From Aeromicrobium sp. (GTDB lineage Bacteria; Actinomycetota; Actinomycetes; Propionibacteriales; Nocardioidaceae): DNA of 57,252 nucleotides. The number at the start of each line of letters is the position of its first letter. Position 1 is the stretch's first letter. This document shows, piece by piece, positions 43,511 to 51,783 of this stretch. The notes under the pieces were generated by a model. It did no database searches. It was not told where the DNA came from and saw nothing but the letters and a program-made list of their open reading frames with translations. Position numbers and translations under genes: made by a program. The stretch covers positions 1 to 57,252 of the forward strand of contig JAOPXY010000037.1 in assembly GCA_025964895.1 (NCBI GenBank), given 5' to 3'.

Positions 43511-44515
43511 TCAGCGCGGCGGCGGGTAGAGCGGCTTGTACCGGAGGTCGAGGTACATCCAGAGTTCGAGGTCGGCGATGCCGGGGATCGCGCGGACGCC
43601 CAGGTCGAGCGCCGCGATCATGCCTTCGTCGTCGGCAGCCACGAGCTCAGCCAAGATGTCGAACCGGCCGGCCGTCAGGGCGACGTAGGTGATCGCGGGG
43701 AGCTTGGTGAGCGCTTCGGCGACGTCAGTCGTGCGGGTCGAGGGCGCTATCTTCAGCACCATCCAGCCGGCAGCGCGAAAACCCAGTCGCAGCGGGTTGA
43801 CGAGGCACATGACCTTGACCGCATTGGACTCAACGAGCTTCTGGTAGCGCTGTCGCACCATGGTCTCCGAGACGCCGAGCTCTGTCGCGATGTCGGCGAA
43901 GGCGATTCTGCCGTCGGTCGCGAGCAGGGCGATGACCTGACGATCGGTCTCGTCGAGTCGCAGCGGCCGCACGCCGGCGGGCTTGTCGCTCGCGAGGACG
44001 TTCGTGAAGCGAGCCTGCTGGTAGTGCAGGCGCAGATAGGGCAGAACCTCCACGTCGGCGACGCCCGCGAGGGGACGGATGTTCTCGTCGATCACCCGCT
44101 GCAGCTCGACGGCGTCGCGGCACACGACCTCCGCCTGAATCGGGAAGCGGCCGGTCGTCGACGTCACGTAGTCGACCTCGGGAAGCTCGGCCAGCGTGTC
44201 GGACAGCTCGGCGGTGGCGCGCGTGCCGTCGAGGCGGATGCAGACCAGGCCCAACGCGGTGTAGCCGAGCAGCTCGGGGTCCGTCACGGCAGACACCTGG
44301 ATCGCCGACAGCTCGATCAGCCGATTGACCTTGCGCCGCACCGTCTTCTCGGTCACGCCCGTCTGCCGGGCCATCTCGGCGAACGAGGTACGTCCGTCGA
44401 CCTGCAGCAGCTCGATCAGCGAGCGTTCGAGCGGCTCGAGCACCCCTTCGAGGGGATCGGACCTCAGAACGGCGCGTGGGCGGGGCGTCCCGTCGTCCGT
44501 CGCCATCGAAGTCAT
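43511..44515 (-). CDS. Tandem Lrp/AsnC-type transcriptional regulator, second copy
   Basis: Two fused Lrp/AsnC units make up 334 aa from the ATG at 44515; a GTG at 44524 is also possible. HTH 1 is LERSLIELLQVDGRTSFAEM with a sensing domain to about residue 170. HTH 2 is ETDRQVIALLATDGRIAFAD followed by a second sensing domain. It shares architecture and several sequence blocks with the regulator at 8129-9208 (for example the C-terminal YLD-YKP ending). It is transcribed away from the LLM operon and probably controls it. The intergenic space of about 90 bases between 44515 and 44605 would hold its operator. Confidence 0.85.
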   Translation of the reverse strand: MTSMATDDGTPRPRAVLRSDPLEGVLEPLERSLIELLQVDGRTSFAEMARQTGVTEKTVRRKVNRLIELSAIQVSAVTDPELLGYTALGLVCIRLDGTRATAELSDTLAELPEVDYVTSTTGRFPIQAEVVCRDAVELQRVIDENIRPLAGVADVEVLPYLRLHYQQARFTNVLASDKPAGVRPLRLDETDRQVIALLATDGRIAFADIATELGVSETMVRQRYQKLVESNAVKVMCLVNPLRLGFRAAGWMVLKIAPSTRTTDVAEALTKLPAITYVALTAGRFDILAELVAADDEGMIAALDLGVRAIPGIADLELWMYLDLRYKPLYPPPR

Positions 44516-44604
44516 GGCCGCCACCCTATCCGGGCGCGCGACGCGGCAGTCTGCTCGATCCTCCCAGGACCCATCCCGACCCCCACCACAACAAGGAGCA
44601 CGGC

Positions 44605-45678
44605 ATGCGCATAGGACTACTGCAGGAGGGTGACCTCACCGGCACGACGGTCGCTGAGCGGTACCACCAGATGGCCGACGAGGTCGCTCTCGCCGACACC
44701 CTCGGATTCTCCACGTGGGGCACGTCGGAGCAGCACTTCAGCCCGCCGCGCTTCTCGGTGTCGGCGCCCGAGGTGCTGTACGCCGCGATCGCCCAGCGGA
44801 CGCAACAGATCAAGTTCCGCACCATGGCATCGGTGATGCTGGCCTGGAACCACCCGATCCTGATCGCCGAGCGGCTCGCCACGCTCGACATCATGACGAA
44901 CGGCCGGGCCGAGATCTGCACGGCCCGCTCGAACAACCTCCAGACGCTTGCGACGTTCGGGGTCGACCCCGCCGACACGCGGGCCCAGTGGGAGGACTCG
45001 ATGGACGTCCTCGTCAAGGCGCTCACGAACGACCACCTCGAGCACGAGGGCCCGGTGTGGTCGATCCCGCGCCGCGAGATCGTGCCGCGCGCCATCACGA
45101 CACCCCATCCCCCCATCTCGGTCGCGGCGTCGAGCGAGCAGTCGCACGGCAACGCCGGGGAGCGTGGCATCGGCGTCATCACCTTCGAGAACTACTTCGG
45201 GTTCGACTACCTCGACTCGTGCCTGCAGACGTACCGCAAGGCCTTCGACGCCGCCGACCACTCACAGGTCGTCGCGCCGAACAACTACACGGGTCTGTAC
45301 GTCGCGACCGCCTACTGCGCGGAGACCCGCGAGGAGGCCCGCCGCGTGGCCCGGGACGTGGCGCTGGGCTACTTCGAGTTCATCCTGGACCTCTACATCC
45401 CCCTGGCGGACAATCCGGCCTACGCCTACCTCGACGTCATCCGCGACCTGGTCGCGCACCGGGACGACCTCGACTGGCTCTGCGACAGCAGCCCGTCGGT
45501 CATGATCGGCGATCCCGACGACTTCATCCAGCGCATCCGCCGGCTGGAGGAGATGGGGCTCGACGAGGTCATGCTGCGCATCGACGGCGTCGGTCACGAG
45601 AACATCATGGCGTCGCTGGAGCTCATCGGCCACGAGGTCATCCCCGTCGTCGATCCCACCGCGAAGCGTGCGTCGTGA
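44605..45678 (+). CDS. LLM-class flavin-dependent monooxygenase
   Basis: The 357-aa luciferase-like monooxygenase begins MRIGLLQEGDLTGTTVAERY. It has the TIM-barrel features of the family (LGFSTWGTSEQHFS, IKFRTMASVMLAWNHP, GRAEICTARSNNLQT). It uses reduced FMN, presumably made by the flavin reductase encoded four genes downstream. The substrate is unknown, but the nucleobase-type permease and amidohydrolase in the operon point to an N-heterocycle or amide. AAGGAG lies 8 bases before the ATG. It is first in an operon that runs to 49841. Confidence 0.88.
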   Translation: MRIGLLQEGDLTGTTVAERYHQMADEVALADTLGFSTWGTSEQHFSPPRFSVSAPEVLYAAIAQRTQQIKFRTMASVMLAWNHPILIAERLATLDIMTNGRAEICTARSNNLQTLATFGVDPADTRAQWEDSMDVLVKALTNDHLEHEGPVWSIPRREIVPRAITTPHPPISVAASSEQSHGNAGERGIGVITFENYFGFDYLDSCLQTYRKAFDAADHSQVVAPNNYTGLYVATAYCAETREEARRVARDVALGYFEFILDLYIPLADNPAYAYLDVIRDLVAHRDDLDWLCDSSPSVMIGDPDDFIQRIRRLEEMGLDEVMLRIDGVGHENIMASLELIGHEVIPVVDPTAKRAS

Positions 45679-45836
45679 GTGCCGAGCCGTTGGACCCGGC
45701 CCTTGAGCGGGTGTGCGTGCAGATGTCGCAGACCGAGATGCAGGGCGAGGCCCTCACCAGCCGCGACTACTGGCTGTTGGCCCTGGTCACGATCGCCGTC
45801 CCGGCCCTTCTCGTCCTGATCGGAGCCCTCCTGTGA
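45675..45836 (+). CDS. 53-aa single-pass membrane peptide
   Basis: The peptide is 53 residues, with a GTG start overlapping the monooxygenase stop by 4 bases and a stop overlapping the permease GTG by 4 bases. The N-terminal half is soluble and acidic (ALERVCVQMSQTEMQGEAL). The C-terminal 22 residues are hydrophobic (DYWLLALVTIAVPALLVLIG). The double overlap argues strongly for a real gene. It could be a small partner of the NCS1 permease, as accessory peptides are for other transporters. The family is not recognised. Confidence 0.75.
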   Translation: MSAEPLDPALERVCVQMSQTEMQGEALTSRDYWLLALVTIAVPALLVLIGALL

Positions 45837-47278
45837 CCGCCACACCAGATCTCGCCGCGGGCGGTGACTCCGCGTCCGTCCAGGACGGGTGGCCGCTGCC
45901 CCGGTCGCAGCGCAGCTGGGGACCGTTCGCGGTCTTCTCGACGTCCGTCTCCACCGCCATCGCCACCTGGTGCTTCCTGATCGGCGGCTTCGTCTCGTTC
46001 TACCTGCCCGCAGGCAAGGGCACGATCGCCATCATCGCCGGCTCGCTGATCGGCATCCTGCTCATCGTGCTGGCGTGCCTGCCGATGAGCTCGAAGTACG
46101 GCATCGACTCGGTCGTTGGCAGTCGGCCCCAGCTGGGATCGCGCGGCTCACTGCTGTCGATCGCCTTGATCTACGGATCGACGCTGGGCTGGAACGTCGT
46201 CCTGTTCATCCTGCTCGGCCGGGCCACTTCGTCGGTGCTGACCGCGCTCGGCTGGGACACACCCGGCTGGGTCGTGGGCGCAGCAGGTGTCGCCGGCATC
46301 CTGTTCGTCCTCGTCGCACTGGGCAAGGGACCGGCCGCGGTCCGCGACCTCAGTCAGCCGATCGCTGTCGCTGTCCTGGTGCTGGGCTTCATCGTGCTGG
46401 GCCTGCTGCTGTGGAAGGTCGGCCTCGGCACCCTGCTCGACGCGCCCGCGACCTATCCGTCCGAGAGCGGCACGGTCAACTGGGCCAGCGCGCTGGAGGT
46501 GCTGATCGCGTCCAACCTGTCGTGGTGGGCCTACACGGGGGCCATGGTCCGAAACTCACCGAGCGCGCGGCAGTCGTTGTGGCCCGTCGTCATCGGCCTC
46601 GGCCTGGCCGTGGGTGTCGGCTCCCTGACGGGCTTCTACGCCGGTCTGGTCATTCCGGACTCGGGCGGCGACCCGACGCAGTTCCTGGTCGACGTGGGCG
46701 GTCCGGTCATCGGCGTCGTCGCGCTGCTGTTCATCATCCTGGCCAATGTCGGCACCGCGGTCGTCGGCGTCTACGCCGCGACCGTCGCCATCCGCCAGGT
46801 GCCGGCCGTGCAGACGCTCTCGTGGCGGGCGACGACGGTGCTGGCGATCCTGCCGGCCTTCGTGCTGGTCGGCTTCTTCTCCAACGACGTGTTCTCGCAC
46901 TTCAGCACGTTCGTGGCATTCCTCGGCGTGTGCTTCGGACCGATGTGCGGCATCCAGATCGTCGACTTCTTCGTCCTGCGCAAGCAGCGATACGACGTGC
47001 CGGGCCTCTATGACCTGGGCCGCACAGGCGTCTACCGCTTCTGGGGCGGTTTCAACCCCGTCGGGTTCGTGGCCTTCCTGGCCGGTGTCGGTACCTACAT
47101 CTACCTGCTGGACCCCGTGTCCTACGTGTCGCGGGCGCCCTTCCAATACATGACCGCGTCGATTCCGTCGGCGGTCGTCGCCGGACTCGTCTTCTGGCTC
47201 GGCACGGTGCTCATCGTGAGGCCGCGCCGGATCGGCGGCTACCAGGAGCCGGAGGCCGCGCCGGCGCACACGTCCTGA
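45833..47278 (+). CDS. NCS1-family nucleobase/hydantoin-type permease
   Basis: The 481-aa membrane transporter has about twelve hydrophobic segments and an NCS1 (cytosine/purine, allantoin, hydantoin) type layout. The N terminus is WPLPRSQRSWGPFAVFSTSV, with the first membrane segments following. An inner loop, GIDSVVGSRPQLGSRGS, and the VDFFVLRKQRYDVPGLYD region near the C terminus are typical of the family. It probably imports the heterocyclic substrate of the operon. The GTG overlaps the stop of the 53-aa peptide gene by 4 bases. Confidence 0.87.
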   Translation: MTATPDLAAGGDSASVQDGWPLPRSQRSWGPFAVFSTSVSTAIATWCFLIGGFVSFYLPAGKGTIAIIAGSLIGILLIVLACLPMSSKYGIDSVVGSRPQLGSRGSLLSIALIYGSTLGWNVVLFILLGRATSSVLTALGWDTPGWVVGAAGVAGILFVLVALGKGPAAVRDLSQPIAVAVLVLGFIVLGLLLWKVGLGTLLDAPATYPSESGTVNWASALEVLIASNLSWWAYTGAMVRNSPSARQSLWPVVIGLGLAVGVGSLTGFYAGLVIPDSGGDPTQFLVDVGGPVIGVVALLFIILANVGTAVVGVYAATVAIRQVPAVQTLSWRATTVLAILPAFVLVGFFSNDVFSHFSTFVAFLGVCFGPMCGIQIVDFFVLRKQRYDVPGLYDLGRTGVYRFWGGFNPVGFVAFLAGVGTYIYLLDPVSYVSRAPFQYMTASIPSAVVAGLVFWLGTVLIVRPRRIGGYQEPEAAPAHTS

Positions 47279-47333
47279 GGTCTCCAGCACTCACGCACCA
47301 ACACCCGAACACCACGAAGCACCGAGGTCCCAC

Positions 47334-47861
47334 ATGATGTCTCCCACCCTTCCCGGCTCCATCCCGTCCGAATCCGCCCCGTCGATCGACGCTGTCACCT
47401 TCCGCTCGGTCATGGCCGAGCTGCCGGCGGCGGTCTCGATCGTCACGACTCTCGCCGCCGACGGCAGCCTGCACGGTGCCACGGTGTCGGCGGTCACCTC
47501 CCTGTCGCTGGACCCAGCCATGCTGCTGGTCTGCCTCGACCTGGGATCGGACACGCTGGCCGCTCTCGACGTCGGACGGCACTTCCTCGTCCACATCGCC
47601 GCGGACGGCCAGCAGGGTCACGTGCACCGCTTCGCCCGCAAGGGCACCGAGAAGTTCGAGGGGGACCACTGGGCGCCGGGAATGTTCGGGCAGCCGCAGA
47701 TCGACGGTTCGTCGATCACCTTCGCGTGCGTCGCCGACGAGCTCGTCAGCGCCGGCGACCACGCGATCGTGCTGGGCCGCATCGTCGACACCGAGCACGA
47801 GCCTGACCTGACCCCCATCATCTATCGCCGACGCCAGCTCATCGCTGCGCCGGCGGCCTGA
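47334..47861 (+). CDS. Flavin reductase-like protein
   Basis: This 175-aa protein belongs to the FMN-binding split-barrel flavin reductase family: FRSVMAELPAAVSIVTTL, then GATVSAVTSLSLDPAMLLV and a GRIVDTEHEP end. It would supply reduced FMN to the LLM monooxygenase in the same operon, as RutF does for RutA. The first of two adjacent ATGs is used. GAGG lies just upstream. The gap from the permease gene is 55 bases. Confidence 0.9.
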   Translation: MMSPTLPGSIPSESAPSIDAVTFRSVMAELPAAVSIVTTLAADGSLHGATVSAVTSLSLDPAMLLVCLDLGSDTLAALDVGRHFLVHIAADGQQGHVHRFARKGTEKFEGDHWAPGMFGQPQIDGSSITFACVADELVSAGDHAIVLGRIVDTEHEPDLTPIIYRRRQLIAAPAA

Positions 47862-47886
47862 CGCCCGATCCCACAGGAGCAGCCCT

Positions 47887-48189
47887 ATGTACGACGTCAT
47901 CGTCCTCTATCGCCGGCCGGCAGACCCGGTCGCGTTCGACCGCCACTACGTCTCGACGCACGTGCCCCTCGTCCGGGCCATGCCCCTGCTGACGGACTTC
48001 ACCTGGGGCCCGGTCGTCGACGCACCGGCCGACGGCTTCTACTACGTCGCCCGGATGTCGTACGCGACCTCCGAGGACGCCGCGACATCACTGGGCTCGC
48101 CGGAGGGCGCGGCCGCGGTCGCCGATCTCGACGAGTTCGCCGGTGCCGGGGTCGAGATCCTCAACGTCGCCGTGGCGGATCGCGAGTGA
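47887..48189 (+). CDS. EthD-family protein
   Basis: The 100-aa protein has the EthD ferredoxin-like fold: MYDVIVLYRRPADPVAFDRHY and THVPLVRAMP at the N terminus. EthD proteins occur in catabolic operons, where some help monooxygenases or decyclise products. AGGAG precedes the ATG. The end overlaps the amidohydrolase GTG by 4 bases, so it is translationally coupled with it. Confidence 0.85.
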   Translation: MYDVIVLYRRPADPVAFDRHYVSTHVPLVRAMPLLTDFTWGPVVDAPADGFYYVARMSYATSEDAATSLGSPEGAAAVADLDEFAGAGVEILNVAVADRE

Positions 48190-49841
48190 GTGGTCCCGAC
48201 CTGGTCGTGGTCGCGCGGCACGTCATCACGGTCAGCGGACCAGACCTGGTCGGACGGACCGCGATCGTCATCGACGCCGGGCGGATCACGGCCGTCCTGC
48301 CCGTCGAGCAGGCGCGGGACCAGATCGACGCAGCCGCGTCAGTGCTCGACGCCGGCGACCGCACGGTCATGCCGGGCTTCGTCGATCCGCACGCCCACGC
48401 GGAGGTCGCCGCGACCACCAGGTACACCACGGTCGACTGCCGGGCTCCGGGCTGCGGCTCGGTCGCGGACGTGCTCGACACGTTGCGCGACTCGATCGAC
48501 CAGGAGCGCGACGGGTGGCTCGTGGGACAGGCGAATCTGTTCTTCGACCAGAAGCTCGCAGACGGACGGTTCCCGACGCGAGCCGAGCTCGACTCGGTCA
48601 GCACCGATGTCGCGATCGCGGTCCGTGCGGGCGGCCACGTCAGCGTCCTCAACACGGCGGCACTGGAGCGCGCCGGCATCGGCGCCGACTACGAGACCGT
48701 CACGCACTCGATCACCGGCAGGCCGCACGTCCATCGCTGCGACGACGGCCACGCGACGGGTGTCGTCTCCGAGATGGACAAGCTCCTTCGCTTCCCTGTC
48801 CTCTCGGAGGACGAGTCGCGGGCCGCGATCATCGAGGGGATGGCAGGCCTGTTCACCGCGTCCGGCGTCACGACGATCGGAGAGATCTCCGAGTCGATCG
48901 GCGGTCTCCAATCCTACGACGCAGGTCTGGTCGCCGGAGACATCGGCACGCGCGTGCTGGTCTACCTGTGGACGCCCGGCACCGTGACGCTCGACGACGC
49001 CTGTGATCGGTCCGCCCACCCTCAGTTCGTCGCCTCGCCGGACGAGTTGAGGGTGCACGGCGTCAAGATGTTCGCCGACGGCGGGTACTCGGCTGCGAGT
49101 GCCGCGCTGACCAGGCCCTACGCCCGTGACACGAGCAGTCGCGGAGAGCTGGCGATGTCGCGTCCCCAGGTCGCCGAGGCGCTCGAGCGCACCCGCGCGG
49201 CAGGCCTGCAGCTGGCTGTTCATGCGAACGGTGACCGGGCCCAGCTCGAGGTGTGTGCTGCGATCGCCGAGGTAGGCCCCGGCGCAGGGCCCCCGCCACG
49301 TGTCGAGCACGCCGGCAACTTCGTGCCTGACTACGACCAGCTCACCACCGCCTGGCGTGAGGCGGGCATCGTCCCGGTGCCGCAACCGGTGTTCCTGTAC
49401 AACTTCGGCGAGTTCATCCCTGCCTACGTCGGCGAGTACGCGCGCGAGCTGCAGTTCCCGTTCCGGCGACTGCTCGACGACGGGTGGGAGCTCTCGGGCA
49501 GCTCGGACGTGTGGGTCGGCTCCGAGCAGCAGCAGGCGAATCCGTTCTTCAGCATCCAGTGTTGCGTGACCCGGCGATCGTTCCACGGGCACGTCATCGC
49601 GGGCGAGGAGGCGATCTCGGTGCGGGAGGCGTTGCGGATGCACACGCTGGGAGGAGCAGCCGCGATGGGCGTCGGGTCGAGCCGCGGCTCGATCGAGGTG
49701 GGCAAGCTCGCCGACCTCATCGTGCTGGACCGCGATCCCCTGACGGTGCCGGACGACGACCTCGCGACGATCAGGGTCGACCACGTCGTGACAGGAGGTC
49801 AGACGGTGCACGCCCCGCGGCCGATGACCCGCGTCCGTTAG
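48186..49841 (+). CDS. YtcJ-like amidohydrolase, second copy
   Basis: This 551-aa amidohydrolase-family-3 protein is paralogous to that at 9205-10896. The metal motif GFVDPHAHAEV, the block GWLVGQANLFFDQKLADGRF, VHGVKMFADGGYS, LAVHANGDRAQLE and RVEHAGNFVPDY occur in the same order. It is the last gene of the operon and probably cleaves the C-N bond of a ring-opened or acylated intermediate made by the LLM monooxygenase. The GTG overlaps the EthD stop by 4 bases. Confidence 0.88.
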   Translation: MSGPDLVVVARHVITVSGPDLVGRTAIVIDAGRITAVLPVEQARDQIDAAASVLDAGDRTVMPGFVDPHAHAEVAATTRYTTVDCRAPGCGSVADVLDTLRDSIDQERDGWLVGQANLFFDQKLADGRFPTRAELDSVSTDVAIAVRAGGHVSVLNTAALERAGIGADYETVTHSITGRPHVHRCDDGHATGVVSEMDKLLRFPVLSEDESRAAIIEGMAGLFTASGVTTIGEISESIGGLQSYDAGLVAGDIGTRVLVYLWTPGTVTLDDACDRSAHPQFVASPDELRVHGVKMFADGGYSAASAALTRPYARDTSSRGELAMSRPQVAEALERTRAAGLQLAVHANGDRAQLEVCAAIAEVGPGAGPPPRVEHAGNFVPDYDQLTTAWREAGIVPVPQPVFLYNFGEFIPAYVGEYARELQFPFRRLLDDGWELSGSSDVWVGSEQQQANPFFSIQCCVTRRSFHGHVIAGEEAISVREALRMHTLGGAAAMGVGSSRGSIEVGKLADLIVLDRDPLTVPDDDLATIRVDHVVTGGQTVHAPRPMTRVR

Positions 49842-49864
49842 ATCGCGGGTGAATAATTGACGCC

Positions 49865-50836
49865 ATGTCCTCGTTTCTCGTGCTCGGCGGAACGGCCTGG
49901 CTCGGCGGCCGGATCGCCCACGAGGCGCTGGCGCTGGGGCACGACGTCACGTGCCTGGCCCGGGGCGAGTCGGGCGAGGTGCCGGACGCGGCCGAGCTCG
50001 TCCGTGCCGACCGCTCGGCACCGGGTGCCTACGACGCGGTCAGGGATCGTCGGTGGGACCGGGTCGTCGACGTCTCGCGGCAGCCGGGTCACGTCCGATC
50101 GGCGGTCGGTGCGCTGGGCGGCCTCACGACGCACTGGACGTTCGTCTTCACCGGATCGGTGTACGCCGACCAGAGCATCCGCCTCACGGAGGACTCCGCG
50201 CTGCTCGAGCCGCTCGACGCCGACGAGGCAGACGCGGAGCACTACGGCGAGGGCAAGGTCGCGTGCGAGCGGGCCGTGGCCACGCTGCCTGCCCACCTGG
50301 TCGTCCGGGCGGGCCTGGTCGGCGGTCCGGGCGACGGCTCCGATCGGCTGGGCTACTACGTGTCGCGGTTCGCGCTGGCGGGGGAGGAGCCCGTGCTCGT
50401 TCCCGGCGTGGCCGACCAGCCGATGCAGGTCGTCGACGTCCGCGACCTCGCACGGTGGATCGTCCGGGCCGCGGAGGACGGGACGACCGGGGTCGTGCAC
50501 GGTGTCGGCGAACCGACGTCGGTGGGCGAGCTCATCGATCTGTCGGCCGAGGTCAGCGGGTTCCGTGGCCAGCGCGTCGCGCGCGACGCGGAGTGGCTCC
50601 GGGCGCGTGGCGTCCAGGAGTGGATGGGGCCCCGGTCGCTGCCCCTGTGGCTGCCGTCGAGCCATCACGGCATGGGGATGATGGACGACTCGCGGGCCCT
50701 CGAGCTCGGCCTCGAGCGGCGTCCCCTCGTCGAGACGTTGCGCGACGCGTTGGCCGACGAGCGCGGGCGCGGGCTCGACCGGGAGCGCCGGGCGGGCCTG
50801 GCCCGTGCCGACGAGCTGGCGCTGCTCAGCCGATGA
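49865..50836 (+). CDS. NAD-dependent epimerase/dehydratase-like protein
   Basis: The 323-aa extended-SDR protein has the Rossmann motif FLVLGGTAWLGGRIAHEAL and a FVFTGSVYAD segment. An expected active-site YxxxK is seen only as YGEGK. It resembles reductases of the isoflavone-reductase/NAD-epimerase group more than UDP-sugar epimerases. It starts 23 bases after the amidohydrolase gene and could be the last member of that operon. Its 3' end overlaps the convergent SGNH gene by 11 bases. Confidence 0.83.
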   Translation: MSSFLVLGGTAWLGGRIAHEALALGHDVTCLARGESGEVPDAAELVRADRSAPGAYDAVRDRRWDRVVDVSRQPGHVRSAVGALGGLTTHWTFVFTGSVYADQSIRLTEDSALLEPLDADEADAEHYGEGKVACERAVATLPAHLVVRAGLVGGPGDGSDRLGYYVSRFALAGEEPVLVPGVADQPMQVVDVRDLARWIVRAAEDGTTGVVHGVGEPTSVGELIDLSAEVSGFRGQRVARDAEWLRARGVQEWMGPRSLPLWLPSSHHGMGMMDDSRALELGLERRPLVETLRDALADERGRGLDRERRAGLARADELALLSR

Positions 50837-51737
50837 GCGGGTCGAGCCGGTTGCGCAGGTAGGGGTAGAGCCAGCGGGCCGCGGTCGCGGTCAGGTGGTG
50901 GTTGTCGCGATAGATCAGCACCTGCCCGATCACGACCCGGCACGTCTCAGCGGAACAGAGCTTGGGGTTGAGGTCGACGAGGTTGACGCGGGACAGCCCG
51001 TGCAGGACGCGGGCGCGATCCTGCTCGGACCACACCGACCGGGCGGTCAGCGCCGGGCCGGCGGGGACGTCGCACGCGGCCGGGTTCGAGCGGTTCGCGG
51101 CGACGCAGTCGGGCGCCTCCCACGTCGGGTGCCCCGGGTACGGCGTGCCGATGTAGGGGGAGGAGTTGAGCACGACGAGCCGTGCCCCGGTGCGCGTCAC
51201 CGCCCGCCACGACGAGCGGATCCCCTTCGCCATCGCGAGCCGTCGCTGCTCGCCGGTGCGGGCGGACGAGGTCTGGCGGGCGTACTTGTTGTAGAGCGCC
51301 ACGACCACGACGTCCGGCTCGTCCTTGCGCAGTCGCTTCAGCAGCTTGTCGTTCCAGACCATGCAGGACGTGTAGCGCTTGTGCGAGCCGGAAACGGGAA
51401 GGCTCGCCTGGCTGAACGAGCACGCGGACTTGGTGTGCGCGACGACCCGCCACCTGCGCGCCTTGCCGTACCGGTCGAGGGTCGGCAGCCACTGGCGGGC
51501 CTTCGAGTCGCCCACCAGCGTGATGGTCCGCTTCGCGCGCTTGTCGCCGTACACGCAGCCCTTCGGGGTGCTGTCCTTCTGGTTCAGGTGGCAGCCGTTC
51601 TTGTAGCCCGGCGCCTTGTCGGCGTCGGCCTTGGCGGGATCGGGACGGATCGCGGCGGCGGTGGCGGGTGTCAGGGAGACACCGGCGAACAGGACGAGCC
51701 CGGCGAGGACGACGACGATCCGGAGCAGCGCGCTCAT
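50826..51737 (-). CDS. Secreted SGNH-domain protein
   Basis: The 303-aa protein has a cleavable signal peptide (about residues 1-28, ending ATAAA) and a Lys-rich linker with two cysteines. An SGNH-hydrolase-like domain follows: the Ser block is TLVGDSKARQW and the C-terminal Asp/His block is YRDNHHLTATAA. This domain usually lies at the C terminus of acyltransferase-3 (OafB-type) proteins; here it stands alone and is exported. It may remove or move acetyl groups on a cell-surface polymer. It overlaps the convergent epimerase-like gene. Confidence 0.83.
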   Translation of the reverse strand: MSALLRIVVVLAGLVLFAGVSLTPATAAAIRPDPAKADADKAPGYKNGCHLNQKDSTPKGCVYGDKRAKRTITLVGDSKARQWLPTLDRYGKARRWRVVAHTKSACSFSQASLPVSGSHKRYTSCMVWNDKLLKRLRKDEPDVVVVALYNKYARQTSSARTGEQRRLAMAKGIRSSWRAVTRTGARLVVLNSSPYIGTPYPGHPTWEAPDCVAANRSNPAACDVPAGPALTARSVWSEQDRARVLHGLSRVNLVDLNPKLCSAETCRVVIGQVLIYRDNHHLTATAARWLYPYLRNRLDPLIG

Positions 51738-51783
51738 GGCTCAAATGTCGCACGCCGGGCCGGGTCGGCACCAGCCCTCGACG

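Noticed and set aside
44605..48189. Possibility that this is a genuine Rut pyrimidine pathway
   Set aside because: The monooxygenase does not show RutA-type sequence and there is no RutB, RutC, RutD or RutE; only the general scheme is shared.
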